The notes beneath the pieces were generated by a model, which made no database searches, was not told the DNA's origin, and saw nothing but the letters and a program-made list of their open reading frames with translations. A stretch of 64,000 nt of DNA from Thiohalocapsa sp963704155 (GTDB lineage Bacteria; Pseudomonadota; Gammaproteobacteria; Chromatiales; Chromatiaceae), in the NCBI GenBank assembly GCA_963704155.1, contig CAVPHF010000032.1, forward strand, positions 248,001 through 312,000. Reading direction: 5' to 3'. The position numbers were made by a program, and so were the translations under genes. Shown here piece after piece: positions 26,910 to 36,757 of the stretch. Every line of letters begins with the position of its first letter. Positions within the stretch are counted from its first letter, which is position 1.

Positions 26910-29267
26910 ATGAAACCGCTTCATCTTGTTCTATCACTGGTCGCGATCATCGTGGTCCCGGTTTCCGCCCAGGAGGCACCCGCAGCAACCCAATCCGCCG
27001 GCACTCCGCAGATCCTGCCACGGCCCGATTCCCACTTCGATGGCAATGTCGGCCGAACTTATCTGGAGTCCGACAAGCCGCAGTTCCCGCAACCCGTGAA
27101 GGCACCCGAAGGCGCGCCGAACGTCGTGTTGATCTTGATCGACGATGCCGGGTTCGGACAATTCAGCACCTTTGGCGGGGGCACTCCCTCGCCCACGATG
27201 GACAAGCTGGCGGCCGAGGGACTGCGCTTCAATCGTTTCCATACCACCGCCCTCTGCAGCCCGACCCGAGCTGCGCTCATCACGGGTCGCAACCACCACT
27301 CGGTGTCGTCCGGCGTGATCGGTGAGATCGCGACCGGCTACGACGGCTACACGTCCATCATTCCCCGCAGCGCCGGCACCGTCGCGGAAGCGCTCCGCCA
27401 GAACGGCTACATGACCGCGTGGATTGGCAAGAACCACAACACGCCTCCGTGGGAAAGCAGCGCGGCGGGACCCTTTGACCGCTGGCCGAACGGCCTGGGC
27501 TTCGACTACTTCTACGGCTTCAACACCGGCGACATGGACCATTGGAATCCGCGCCTCTATGAGAACCGCAACCCTGTTTTCGTCCCGAAGGACCAGGACT
27601 ATTACCTGACCACCGACCTCACCGACAAGGCCATCGCTTGGGTGCGGAAGGTGAAGAGCATCTCTCCCGACCATCCGTTTTTCCTGTATGTCGCACCGGG
27701 AGCGACCCACGCCCCCCACCACGTGTCCCAGGAATGGATCGACAAGTTCAAGGGGCAGTTCGACATGGGTTGGGATGTGTATCGCGAGCAGACGTTGGCG
27801 CGGCAGAAGAAGCTCGGCGTCGTCCCGCCGAATACCAAGTTGACCCCGCGTTCCGAGGGGCTGCCGGCCTGGGATTCACTCAATGCCGACCAAAAGCGGC
27901 TCTATGCCCGCATGATGGAGGTGTTTGCCGCCTTCGGAGCCCAGACGGATTACGAGATGGGGCGGATCGTCGACGCGGTGAAGGAACAGCCGGGTGGAGA
28001 CAACACCCTGTTCATTTACATCGCCGGCGACAACGGTGCGAGCGCCGAGGGCGGACTCGAAGGATCGATCAACGAAAACCTCTTCTTCAACGGCTTCCCC
28101 GAGAAGTGGCAGGACAATCTCAAGGCGATTGATGAACTCGGCGGGCCGAAGCATTTCAACCACTTCACCGCCTCCTGGGCCCATGCGATGAACACGCCGT
28201 TCCAGTGGACCAAGCAGGTGGCCAGCCACTTCGGCGGCACGCGCAACCCGATGATCATCTCGTGGCCCACGCACATCAAGGATCACGGCGGACTGCGCGA
28301 CCAGTTCCTCCATGTCATCGATATCGCCCCCACCATTTACGAGCTGACAGGCGTGACGCCTCCGACCGTGTTGAACGGGGTGCCGCAAAAACCGATCGAG
28401 GGCATCAGCTTCGCCTACACGTTCGACGACGCCAAAGCCAAGGGCCGGCGAATCAAGCAGTATTTCGAAATGGGAGTGAACCGCGGAATCTACCAGGACG
28501 GCTGGATGGCATCCGCCCTGTCCTTTCCGCCCTGGCAGTCCGTGCGCGGCGCGTTCGACCCCGACGAGCAGAAGTGGGAGCTTTACCACATCGATGAGGA
28601 TTTCAGCCAAGCCAACGACGTCGCGGCGGCGAACCCTGAGAAACTGCGTCAGTTGCAGGATCTGTGGTGGGCGGAAGCCGCACGCTACAATGTTCTACCG
28701 CTCGACTGGCGTGCCACCGAACGGTTCGACTCCGAGTTGATGGGCCGCCCCAGTCTCATCGCCGGCCGGAAGAAGCTGGTCTATTACCCGGGCGTGGTGG
28801 GTCTGCCCCTGAGCAGCTCGCCGCCGCTGCTCAATAAATCCTGGACCATCACCGCCGACATCGAGCTGCCGGAAGGCGGCGGCAACGGCATGATCGTCAC
28901 CGAGGGCGGCCTCGAAGGCGGCATCGGTCTCTACCTGCGCGATGGTCGTCCGACCTTCGTTTACAACTTCCTCAGCCTGGAGCGGCCGACCTTTGCCGGG
29001 AAAGATCCCCTGCCTAAAGGAAAGTCGCAGGTCGCCGTGAAATTTGACTACGACGGCGGCGGCGCCGGCAAAGGCGCTACGGTCACGCTACTGGTCAACG
29101 GCGAGAAGGTCGCCGGCGGTCGGCTGGAAAGGACCGTCCCGGCGCAGTTCTCCCTCGGCGAAGGCTTCGATGTCGGCATGGACTATGGCTCGGCGGTGGA
29201 TTTCACATACCAGCTCCCATTCGAATTCACCGGCACCATCGAGGAAGTGCGTGTGGAATTGGAGTAA
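26910..29267 (+). CDS. Arylsulfatase, secreted, with C-terminal beta domain
   Basis: The 785-residue protein starts at the ATG at 26910, 8 nt after AAAGGAA, and has a signal peptide (MKPLHLVLSLVAIIVVPVSA). It is a Cys-type sulfatase: metal site in VVLILIDDAGFG, formylglycine motif CSPTR with Cys116, the GRNHH and GKNHNTP histidines, and GDNGASAEGG. After the catalytic domain (to ~600) comes a lectin-like beta region (~640-785, ending EVRVELE). It should hydrolyse sulfate esters in the periplasm once its Cys is matured; no maturation enzyme is in the window. It appears intact, unlike most neighbours. Confidence 0.93.
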   Translation: MKPLHLVLSLVAIIVVPVSAQEAPAATQSAGTPQILPRPDSHFDGNVGRTYLESDKPQFPQPVKAPEGAPNVVLILIDDAGFGQFSTFGGGTPSPTMDKLAAEGLRFNRFHTTALCSPTRAALITGRNHHSVSSGVIGEIATGYDGYTSIIPRSAGTVAEALRQNGYMTAWIGKNHNTPPWESSAAGPFDRWPNGLGFDYFYGFNTGDMDHWNPRLYENRNPVFVPKDQDYYLTTDLTDKAIAWVRKVKSISPDHPFFLYVAPGATHAPHHVSQEWIDKFKGQFDMGWDVYREQTLARQKKLGVVPPNTKLTPRSEGLPAWDSLNADQKRLYARMMEVFAAFGAQTDYEMGRIVDAVKEQPGGDNTLFIYIAGDNGASAEGGLEGSINENLFFNGFPEKWQDNLKAIDELGGPKHFNHFTASWAHAMNTPFQWTKQVASHFGGTRNPMIISWPTHIKDHGGLRDQFLHVIDIAPTIYELTGVTPPTVLNGVPQKPIEGISFAYTFDDAKAKGRRIKQYFEMGVNRGIYQDGWMASALSFPPWQSVRGAFDPDEQKWELYHIDEDFSQANDVAAANPEKLRQLQDLWWAEAARYNVLPLDWRATERFDSELMGRPSLIAGRKKLVYYPGVVGLPLSSSPPLLNKSWTITADIELPEGGGNGMIVTEGGLEGGIGLYLRDGRPTFVYNFLSLERPTFAGKDPLPKGKSQVAVKFDYDGGGAGKGATVTLLVNGEKVAGGRLERTVPAQFSLGEGFDVGMDYGSAVDFTYQLPFEFTGTIEEVRVELE

Positions 29268-29343
29268 GCACTCGTCGACTCCGACTCTTTACGCGCGAGA
29301 CTTCTTGTGCGTCGAAGGCCAGTTTTCACGGATAAGGAAGCGT

Positions 29344-29608
29344 GTGGCAACTGCTGCCCGTCGGACGCGGTTTCTTGAGCATCGGTGCCGAGGCCTTCTG
29401 ACTGGAGCAGGTCGCAGCCGACAGCGGCCAAGGCCCGATTCTCGGCGACTTCAAGGGCCGCACCGCGGGGATTGGACCAGTGCTGGGCTATATCCTGCCC
29501 ATTGGCGCGCAGAACCTGGTCGCCGAGCTGCGCTGGCTGCCGGACCTGGAGACCAAGAACCGGCTCGAAGGCGACTATGTGTAGCTAAAGTTTGTCTACC
29601 AATCCTGA
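29344..29608 (+). pseudogene. SphA-type outer-membrane protein, C-terminal remnant
   Basis: The DNA matches the last ~88 codons of the intact gene at 43423-44391 (GFLSIGAEAF, ILGDFKGRTAGIGPVLGY, NLVAELRWLP, LETKNRL). In-frame stops interrupt it (near 29400 and 29582) and there is no start. The 5' two-thirds are absent. It lies between the large sulfatase and a broken DUF3604 gene, so the ancestral block probably was sulfatase - SphA - DUF3604. Confidence 0.85.
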
Positions 29609-29646
29609 ACCGCCGTCCCCGAGTCAGTTACCCAAGGAAAAGACCC

Positions 29647-31578
29647 ATGAAGATGCTGCCCCCCTGTGCCCTCACTGCCCTGATCCTTGTGCTCCCAATT
29701 GCCGAGGGGTCGGACGGCTACGATGCCCCGCCACCGGCCGAGATAGACAAGAGCAAGTACTCGCCCTACGCGGACCGCGCTTTCCCAACCGAGTTTTTTC
29801 GGCGATACCCATCTGCACACCGTCCTAGTCGGCTGATGCGGGCACGTCGGCACCAAACTGGGGCCGCGCGATGCCTATCGCTTCGCCCGCGGTGAGACGG
29901 TGACGTCCAACACCGGTTAGCCAGCCAGGCTGTCGCGACCGCTGGATTTCTACGATGTCACCGATCATGCGGAGTCTGGACTGATCACCGACGATCTTCG
30001 GGCGATACGCGGAGCTCATGCCAACGACCGGCGGCCGGAGGTTCACGATGCTGGTCAAGCGACGGCGACAGCGACTCGATTACCGAGGCGTTCGAGCTGC
30101 ATGGCGGTTTTCCTGGGCGAGATTCCGGAGGCGCTGAACTATCAGCGGGCAGACCGCGCCTTTCGCCGCCGTCTGGGACGACATCATCGCGGCCGCGGAG
30201 GAGTACAACGATCCGGGCCGGTTCACGACTTTCATCGCCTTCGAGTGGACCTCGCAGGTGTCCGGCAACAACCTGCATCGCAACGTGATCTTCCGCGACG
30301 GGCCGAAGCGGACACGGCCAGATCGAGACCGTACACGACCACGCCGCCGGTCGGCTCGCGCAGGACCCGCGCGAGCTCTGGGCCTGGCTGGCAGAACTAC
30401 GAGGACAAGACCGGCGGCGACGTGCTGGCCATCCCGCACAATGGCAACCTGTCCAACGGCATGATGTTCGCTTTGCAGGATGATTCGGACGCGCGCCGCT
30501 CGATGCGACCTACGCGGCGCCGCGCAGAAGTGGGAGCGGCTCTACGAGGCGAGCCAGATCAAGGGCGACGGCGAGGCGCATCCGCTGCTCTCGCCCACCG
30601 GACGAGTTCGCCGACTTCGAGACCTGGGACAAGGCGTAATCTCGATCTGTCCGAGGCGAAGACGCCGGAGATGCTCGCCGCCGGGAGTACGCTGCGCTCG
30701 GGTCTACAGCGCGGGCTGTGCTAGACGCCAAGCTCGGCGTCAACCCGTTCAAGTTCGGCCTGGTCGGCGCGAGCGACACCCATACCGGCTCTGACGACCC
30801 CCGACAGACGACAATTTCTTCGGCAAGTTCAGCCGCCTACGAGCCGAATCCGGAGCGGGCCAACCACCTGAGCAAGCAGAACAAAGACAACGGCGCCAAG
30901 CTCTACTCCTGGCAATACATCACCGCCGGGCTGACTGCTGTCTGGGCGACCGAGAACACCCGCGGCGCGCTCTTCGACGCCATGGAGCGGCGCGAGGTCT
31001 ATGCCACCACCGGGCCTCGCATTCGGGTGCGCTTGTTCGGTGGCTGGGGCTTCGAGCCGGGCGACGCCCAGCGCCGCGATCTGGCCCTGGTCGGTTACAG
31101 CAAGGGCGTTCCCATGGGGACCGACCTCCCCGCGCCTGCCGAAGTTGCCAAGGCGCCGAGCTTCCTGGTCTATGCGCTGCGCGATCCCATGGGCGCCAAC
31201 CTCGACCGCGTGCAGATCATCAAGGGCTGGCTCGACGCCGATGGCAATCCACAGGAGCAGGTCTACGACGTCGCCTGGTCGGACGACCGGCAGCCGGGCG
31301 CGAACGGCAAGCTGCCGCCGGTGGGTGATACCGTGGATCTCGATATCCCCAGCTGGACCAACACCATCGGCGCCTCCGAACTCGGCACCGTCTGGACTGA
31401 CCCGGACTTCGACCCCGCTCTGCGCGCCTTCTACTACGCCCGCGTGATCGAGATCCCGACGCCGCGCTGGACCGCCTACGATCGGGTCAATTTCCAACTC
31501 GACCTACCGCCCGAGATCCCGCTCAAGACTCAAGAGCGGGCCTACACCTCGCCGATCTGGTACACGCCCGCCGGATGA
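29647..31578 (+). pseudogene. DUF3604 gene broken by many frameshifts
   Basis: The ATG at 29647 opens a signal peptide (MKMLPPCALTALILVLPIAEG) followed by YSPYADRAFP. Slips in C- and T-runs near 29790-29800 shift the frame, and stops follow (FGDTHLHT then a TGA). Pieces such as RFARGETVTSNTG, GNNLHRNVIFRDG, AIPHNGNLSNG and SQIKGDGEAHPL appear in changing frames. From about 30718 the C-terminal ~285 residues are mostly open (GVNPFKFGLVGASDTHT ... ending AYTSPIWYTP). At least six lesions; clearly non-functional. Confidence 0.9.
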
Positions 31579-31631
31579 CAGCCCAATCACCGCTTTGCGC
31601 TGAAGGCGCCTTTTTCTACTTTGGAGTAAAG

Positions 31632-33200
31632 ATGCGAATGCAAACAATATCACTGCGTCGCCTGATCATCGGAGCGGTGCTGCTGCTCCAAGCGCCACTC
31701 GCCCTGGCGGCCGACAAACCCAACATCCTCGTCATCTTCGGCGACGACATCGGCTACTGGAACCTGAGCTACAACAACGACGGGATGATGGGCTACCGCA
31801 CCCCCAACATCGACCGCATCGCCAACGAGGGGATGCGCTTCACCGACTACTATGCCGAGCAGTCCTGCACCGCCGGTCGCGCCGCCTTCATCACCGGCCA
31901 GATGCCGGTGCGCACGGGCCTGACCAAGGTCGGCGTCCCCGGGGCCGACCTCGGCATCCAGAAAGAGGACCCCACGCTCGCCACGCTGCTCAAGCCATTG
32001 GGCTACGCCACCGGCCAGTTCGGCAAGAATCACCTCGGTGACCGCGATGAGTTCCTACCCACCGAGCACGGCTTCGACGAGTTCTTCGGCAACCTCTATC
32101 ACCTCAATGCCGAGGAGGCGCCGGAGCATCCGAACTATCCGAAGAGCCCCGAGTTCCGCAAGAAGTTCGGCCCGCGCGGCGTGATCCATTCCTGGGCGAA
32201 TGCCGATGGAACCCAGCGGGTCGAGGACACCGGCCCGCTGACGAAACAGCGCATGGAGAACGTGGACCAGGAATTCCTGGACGCGACGCTCAGCTTCATC
32301 GAACGCCAGCACCAGGCGAACACGCCGTTCTTTGTCTGGTTCAACTCCACCCGCATGCACTACGTCACGCATGTGCCGCCGGAATACGACGGCAAGTCCG
32401 GGCTCAACTTCTACGCCGACGGCATGTTGCAGCACGACGACCAGGTCGGCCAACTGCTGAAGAAGCTGGACGATCTCGGCATCGCCGACGACACCATCGT
32501 CATCTACAGCACCGACAACGGTCCGCACTTCAACATGTGGCCGGACGGCGGCATCACCCCCTTCCGCAGCGAGAAGAACACCAACTGGGAAGGCGGCTAT
32601 CGCGTGCCGTTCGTCATCCGCTGGCCAGGACGCATCGCCGCTGACTCGGTCTCCAACGAGATCGCCTCACACACCGATTGGGTGCCGACGCTGCTCGCCG
32701 CCGTCGGCGAGCCCGACATCAAGGAACGGTTGCTCGCGGGCGACACCATCGGGGACATGACCTACAAGGTGCACCTGGACGGCTACAACCTGTTGCCGTT
32801 TCTGACCGATCAAGCTGCCGCCGATGCAACCTGGCCCCGCCGCGAGTTCTTCTACTGGAACGACGACGGCCAACTCGTAGCCATGCGTCACGACCGCTGG
32901 AAGCTGGTCTTCATGGAACAGCGCGCCAAGCAGTTCGGCGTCTGGATGGAGCCCTTCGTGACGCTGCGTATCCCGTTGGTCTTCGACCTGCGCATGGACC
33001 CCTTCGAACGTGCCCAGCACAACGCCAACGGCTACTACGAGTGGATGGAGGGCATGATCCAATGGGCCGGCGCGCCCGGCAACGCCATCGCGGGAAAGAT
33101 GGTCATGAGCTTCAAGGATTTTCCGCCGCGCCAGAAGCCCTCTTCGTTCAACCTGGATGACGTCATGCGCTCACTGACCGCGGGCGCCGAGGGAAAATAG
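31632..33200 (+). CDS. Arylsulfatase, secreted
   Basis: The 522-residue protein starts at the ATG at 31632 (GGAG 5 nt before; ATG 31638 is an alternative) and has a signal peptide ending LALAA. Sulfatase features are NILVIFGDDIGYWN (metal Asp38/Asp39), the formylglycine motif SCTAGRAAF with Cys79 (C-x-A-x-R variant), GKNHLGD, the STDNGPH metal site, and the family ending KPSSFNLDDV. It is intact and serves as the reference for three sulfatase remnants in the window (1-580, 26541, 37733). Likely periplasmic sulfate-ester hydrolase. Confidence 0.93.
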   Translation: MRMQTISLRRLIIGAVLLLQAPLALAADKPNILVIFGDDIGYWNLSYNNDGMMGYRTPNIDRIANEGMRFTDYYAEQSCTAGRAAFITGQMPVRTGLTKVGVPGADLGIQKEDPTLATLLKPLGYATGQFGKNHLGDRDEFLPTEHGFDEFFGNLYHLNAEEAPEHPNYPKSPEFRKKFGPRGVIHSWANADGTQRVEDTGPLTKQRMENVDQEFLDATLSFIERQHQANTPFFVWFNSTRMHYVTHVPPEYDGKSGLNFYADGMLQHDDQVGQLLKKLDDLGIADDTIVIYSTDNGPHFNMWPDGGITPFRSEKNTNWEGGYRVPFVIRWPGRIAADSVSNEIASHTDWVPTLLAAVGEPDIKERLLAGDTIGDMTYKVHLDGYNLLPFLTDQAAADATWPRREFFYWNDDGQLVAMRHDRWKLVFMEQRAKQFGVWMEPFVTLRIPLVFDLRMDPFERAQHNANGYYEWMEGMIQWAGAPGNAIAGKMVMSFKDFPPRQKPSSFNLDDVMRSLTAGAEGK

Positions 33201-33225
33201 CATCGTCTGCCAGGGACCGCGAGCA

Positions 33226-33931
33226 ATGGCCACCGTTCCAGAACCGCTGATCCGCGAGCACCATGCCGAGATGAAGCAGGCGGTCGAGCGCGAGCGACGC
33301 CGGCTTGCCGACGCGCTCCACGACACCACCGTCCAGCAGCTTGTGCTGGCCCGCATCCTGGTCGATCTCGCATCCGAGGAAGAACCAGGGTCCGCCGGCC
33401 GTCTCGACCAGGTCCGATCCTTGCTCGACGACTCCTTGGCCCAGTTGCGCTCTCTGGTGTGGGAGCTGACTCCCGGGACACTCCGTCAGGCGGGCCTGGT
33501 GCCCGCCATCGACTCGCTTTGCGAGCAGCTCGGCGCCCGATGGCAGCTGCGCTATCGTTGCCATGTGACCGGGGAGATTCCTCCCGACGCTGTCGGACGC
33601 GCTCGCCGAGGCCCTGTTCCTGGGTGCGCGCGAGCTGATGAACAACGCCGGCCGGCATGCGCGCGCCAGCACCTGCGAGGTGTTGCTGGCATTCGGGGGT
33701 GATAGCGTCCTGTTGACGGTGATCGATGACGGTATCGGGATCAATCCGAAACCCAAGTCCGGCGGGAGCGGCGGACTCTGTTCCGGTTATGGGCTGCATA
33801 GCCTGTATGCACGCGGCAAGGAATTGGGCGGGGAGCTGCACTTGGACCGGCGCAGAGCAGGCGGCACCGAGGCGCGCCTGCGCCTGCCGCTCGAGCCGCG
33901 ACCGAGCGAGGCCGGGATTCGGCTCGGATGA
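33226..33931 (+). pseudogene. NarL/DesK-type histidine kinase, frameshifted and lacking a sensor
   Basis: The first frame (33226 on) gives a HisKA_3 dimerisation domain with the phospho-His in RRRLADALHDTTVQQLVLA. Near 33585 the frame shifts by one base; the second frame gives the HATPase part (LFLGARELMNNAGRHARAS, VIDDGIGINPK, GYGLHSLYARGKELGGEL). No sensor or membrane segment precedes it and no response regulator is adjacent. It is therefore a kinase-core remnant; a programmed frameshift is possible but unsupported. Confidence 0.75.
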
Positions 33932-34076
33932 TGACGCTGCCCATCAGCAGCACGTCACCAAGACCAGGGCATGGCGAGCTCCTGCTGAACACGCGCACGC
34001 CGGCCTGAACCGCGCAGCGCTGCTGTGCACCCCGGCGAATCCATTCCGAGCCCGAACCAACCAGGAGACAGCGCTG

Positions 34077-34682
34077 ATGACATCCGACAGAGAACAACTG
34101 CAAGCCGCCGCCATTGCGGCACGCACTCGCATCAACGACAAGCTGGGCGACGTCTGGTGGTCCCTCCTTGCCCGCGGACTGCTGGCCCTGGCGATTGGCG
34201 TTGCCGCGTTGTTTTGGCCCAAGGCCACGCTGGTGCTGCTGATCCGCCTGATCGCCGTCTATGCATTGGTGGACGGTGCTATCGGGCTGATCAGCGCGTT
34301 CCGCGCCCGCGATCTCCGATCCAACCTGGCGCCCGGGCTGATCAGCATCGTCGTCGGCCTGATCCTGCTCTTCTGGCCCGGACTGTCGGGCCGCTTGCTG
34401 CTGATCATCGTCGGTCTGTGGGCACTGCTCCAGGGCGCGATGCTGATCATGTCCGCGATGCAGACCGACGCGGACGACCCGGATCGGGCGCCGGCGCTGA
34501 CCATCGGTGCCATCGCGGCCGTCGTCGGCCTGATCCTGGCGCTTTGGCCTGGAACCGGGGCCGTGACCATTGCCTGGACGATCGGAATCGCGGCCCTGTT
34601 GATCGGCGCATCCCTGGTCTACCTGGCACTGCGGCTGCGCAAGATCGACAGGCAGGTGGAACACCTCAGAAGACCCCGATGA
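34077..34682 (+). CDS. HdeD-family (DUF308) membrane protein
   Basis: The 201-residue protein starts at the ATG at 34077 with AGGAG 9 nt upstream. It has six hydrophobic helices arranged as three repeats of the DUF308 pattern, each with a Phe/Leu-Trp-Pro turn (ALFWPKATLVLL, LLFWPGLSGRLLLI, LALWPGTGAVTIAW). HdeD-like proteins are inner-membrane proteins linked to acid or stress resistance in enterobacteria; the role here is unknown. Palindromic element B follows 74 bp after the stop. Confidence 0.88.
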   Translation: MTSDREQLQAAAIAARTRINDKLGDVWWSLLARGLLALAIGVAALFWPKATLVLLIRLIAVYALVDGAIGLISAFRARDLRSNLAPGLISIVVGLILLFWPGLSGRLLLIIVGLWALLQGAMLIMSAMQTDADDPDRAPALTIGAIAAVVGLILALWPGTGAVTIAWTIGIAALLIGASLVYLALRLRKIDRQVEHLRRPR

Positions 34683-34756
34683 GTGGCCATCCTGGCCAGA
34701 AATCAGCACGGAAAGCGAAAACACCGTTTACGCTTGATCTGTCAGCCCCTGGCTTA

Positions 34757-34913
34757 GGCGATTTCTGTCAAATCTCGTACCAGCTGACTTGTCTTGACGC
34801 CCGCCTTCCGTGTCGCACCGGCAGTCACATAGCTCGGCTATGCTCCTGCCGATGCTCCTTGAAGGCGAACCTCAATCCGGCGTCATCTGGTAGGAGATTT
34901 TCCGGCAATCGCC
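34757..34913 (+). repeat. 157-bp palindromic element, copy B
   Basis: The unit runs from GGCGATTTCTGTCAAATCTC to GATTTTCCGGCAATCGCC. Left and right halves are complementary over almost their full length; for example TCTCGTACCAG on the left pairs with the TCTGGTAGGAGA region on the right, and the apex is CATAGCTCGGCTATG. It is nearly identical to copy C (59723) and lies 3' of the HdeD-like gene in the same orientation. Confidence 0.9.
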
Positions 34914-35005
34914 TTATTTCTTGACCGAGCTCCTCGCCCTGCCTAACCTCTCGTTTGATCTTAGGCTGAACTCGCAGACGCGTTTGGATTGCTTATCCGC
35001 CCGCC

Positions 35006-35653
35006 ATGAATCCTGCCATCCACAGAAATCTGGTTTTCGGCCTGCTGATGGTCGCCGGCGCTCTGGCACTCAATGCCTGCAGCACCGGCAAGGACACCCT
35101 CGGCAGGGACACGCGCAACAGGCTGCTGGTCAGCGTCGGCGACCAGCGGTTGCTTCTGCTTCGGGACGGCGAGCCGATTAAGAGCTACCCCGTCTCCACC
35201 TCGAAATTCGGCCTTGGTTCCCAGCAGGACAGCAACCGGACGCCGCTCGGGCGCATGGAGATCGCGAAAAAGATCGGCGACGGCCAACCCGCGGGGATGG
35301 TCTTCAAGGGCCGCCACCCGACCGGCGAGATCCTCGCGCCGAACGCGCCTGGCCGCGACCCCATCGTTGGCCGCATCCTCTGGCTCGACGGTAAAGACCA
35401 CCATAACCGCAACACCTTCCGCCGCCTGATCTACATCCACGGCACCCCTGAGGAGTCGCGTCTGGGGCGTCCGGCCTCGTACGGCTGCATTCGTATGGGG
35501 ATGCAGGACGTGGTCGATCTGTACAACCGGGTCGGCGAAGGCGCGGAGGTAATGGTGATCCAGGACACTTTGCGCCAGACCCGGGAAGGCCGCGAATACG
35601 CACGGAAGCGGCCCCGAGACGCTCAATACCAACGCCTCACCGCGTTCTACTGA
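35006..35653 (+). CDS. L,D-transpeptidase lipoprotein (YkuD domain)
   Basis: The 215-residue protein has a lipoprotein signal peptide with lipobox LNAC (Cys25 region; AGALALNACSTG). The YkuD catalytic signature is complete: IYIHGTPEESRLG then ASYGCIRM, with the catalytic Cys in YGC and upstream His. It cross-links or remodels peptidoglycan by forming 3-3 links or attaching proteins, acting from a membrane anchor in the periplasm. It begins 92 bp after palindromic element B. Confidence 0.92.
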   Translation: MNPAIHRNLVFGLLMVAGALALNACSTGKDTLGRDTRNRLLVSVGDQRLLLLRDGEPIKSYPVSTSKFGLGSQQDSNRTPLGRMEIAKKIGDGQPAGMVFKGRHPTGEILAPNAPGRDPIVGRILWLDGKDHHNRNTFRRLIYIHGTPEESRLGRPASYGCIRMGMQDVVDLYNRVGEGAEVMVIQDTLRQTREGREYARKRPRDAQYQRLTAFY

Positions 35654-35898
35654 AATTCGGACGGCCCAGCGCTATGACACGGCGCACGAGCTGAGCGTCG
35701 GTGCTGGCTGTCACGCTTCTCGGTCGCCTGCGTACACGAGTCCGAGTCCGATCCCGACCAGGTCCGGCTGGTCCTCGATGACGGCTCTCACACCAGCAAA
35801 ACCGCCCAAGTCGGCGACACCTTCTTGCCGAGATGGGCGGGATAGGTCGTCTATTTTTTTGGTGCGTGCGCGGGGTCTACATAATCGGCCGTGGTAGG

Positions 35899-36080
35899 TC
35901 ACGTGCCGGTTACTTGGACAACTGTCTCAACGTCTGGTGTTGCAACGAAATGCGGTACTCCTGCAGGCTCGGTGTAAAAGCTGCCTGCGGGTAGGGCCAT
36001 CAGCTTGGACTCGTCGAAGGTTTCCCCCCATCCGATGTACCACGTCCCCGAAATCACCGTGTAGGTACGGTCACCGACGG
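35899..36080 (-). pseudogene. Cupin-domain protein fragment
   Basis: On the minus strand a conserved cupin stretch is open (GDRTYTVISGTWYIGWGETFDESKL, split here as GDRTYTVISGTWYIG and ETFDESKL; then GSFYTEPAGVPHFVAT and VVQVTGT). A stop falls exactly where the family continues (VTGTGP). The N-terminal half with the first metal-binding His motif is missing, so it is a remnant. Confidence 0.65.
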
Positions 36081-36111
36081 CACTTCGCCTGGGCGTGTGC
36101 GCACGACCCAA

Positions 36112-36466
36112 AGCTGACGCTTATGATCAAGCGGTGATTGCCCGCGATGCGACTCAAAGCTGCCGCTCTGAACTGTGCTGGATCGTCCAAACTCCCGGCA
36201 GCAGAGGTCGACTCTTCCGCCTCGACGGCAGCACGATTGACGACCGTGCCGTTTGTCTGTCTTTCCTCGCCGCCGATAATGCTGCGGCGAGATGACGCCA
36301 TAGGGATGGCCACGCGCAAGCGCCTCGCTCAGAAAACGATCCTCTGTCCATTATGGACAGAGCCCGCTTGCGCTCTTGGGTCACCGGAAACCGAGGCGGG
36401 ATGAAGCGCGTGTTGTCATGACAATGTCCGGCGAATATCATGGAGACTTCTCAACCGGAGACGCGC
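36112..36466. other. Spacer upstream of DUF1778/GNAT toxin-antitoxin operon
   Basis: No credible gene in either direction. It contains a perfect 21-bp palindrome at 36342-36362 and should hold the toxin-antitoxin promoter. Confidence 0.4.
36342..36362. promoter_or_regulatory. Perfect 10-bp-arm palindrome, possible operator
   Basis: CTCTGTCCAT-T-ATGGACAGAG has perfect arms with a single central base and no T-tract. It lies 105 bp upstream of the DUF1778 antitoxin start. Such symmetry suggests a dimeric repressor site, but it is further from the gene than autoregulatory TA operators usually are. Confidence 0.4.
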
Positions 36467-36757
36467 ATGCCGAACCCTCAATCCCGAAGCACGAAGCTCG
36501 ATCTGCGGCTCACGCCCGAGGCGAAGGCGCGGCTCAATGCCGCGGCCCGGGAGCGCCACCAGTCGGTGAGCCAGTTCGTGTTGAGCAGCGCACTGGAGCG
36601 CGCCGACGAGACCCTGGCCGATCGGCAGCACTTTGGGCTCGATGCCGAGCGCTGGCGCGCCTTCATGGCCGCGCTTGATAAGCCGCCCCGCGCCCTGCCA
36701 CGCCTCGAGCGCCTCTTACGTGAGCCGACGCCCTTCGACCCGCCCGACGCAGCATGA
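36467..36757 (+). CDS. DUF1778 antitoxin (TacA-like)
   Basis: The 96-residue protein starts at the ATG at 36467, with GGAG 6-7 nt upstream. It has a ribbon-helix-helix N-terminus (STKLDLRLTPEAKARLNAAARE, split as STKLDLRLTP and EAKARLNAAA) and SVSQFVLSSALERADETL. The C-terminal tail (FDPPDAA preceded by basic helices) would neutralise the acetyltransferase toxin. The toxin ATG overlaps its stop by 4 bp. Confidence 0.9.
   Translation: MPNPQSRSTKLDLRLTPEAKARLNAAARERHQSVSQFVLSSALERADETLADRQHFGLDAERWRAFMAALDKPPRALPRLERLLREPTPFDPPDAA

Noticed and set aside
33226..33931. Programmed frameshift in the histidine kinase
   Set aside because: No slippery heptamer followed by a hairpin was recognised at the junction, and the gene also lacks a sensor domain and partner regulator.
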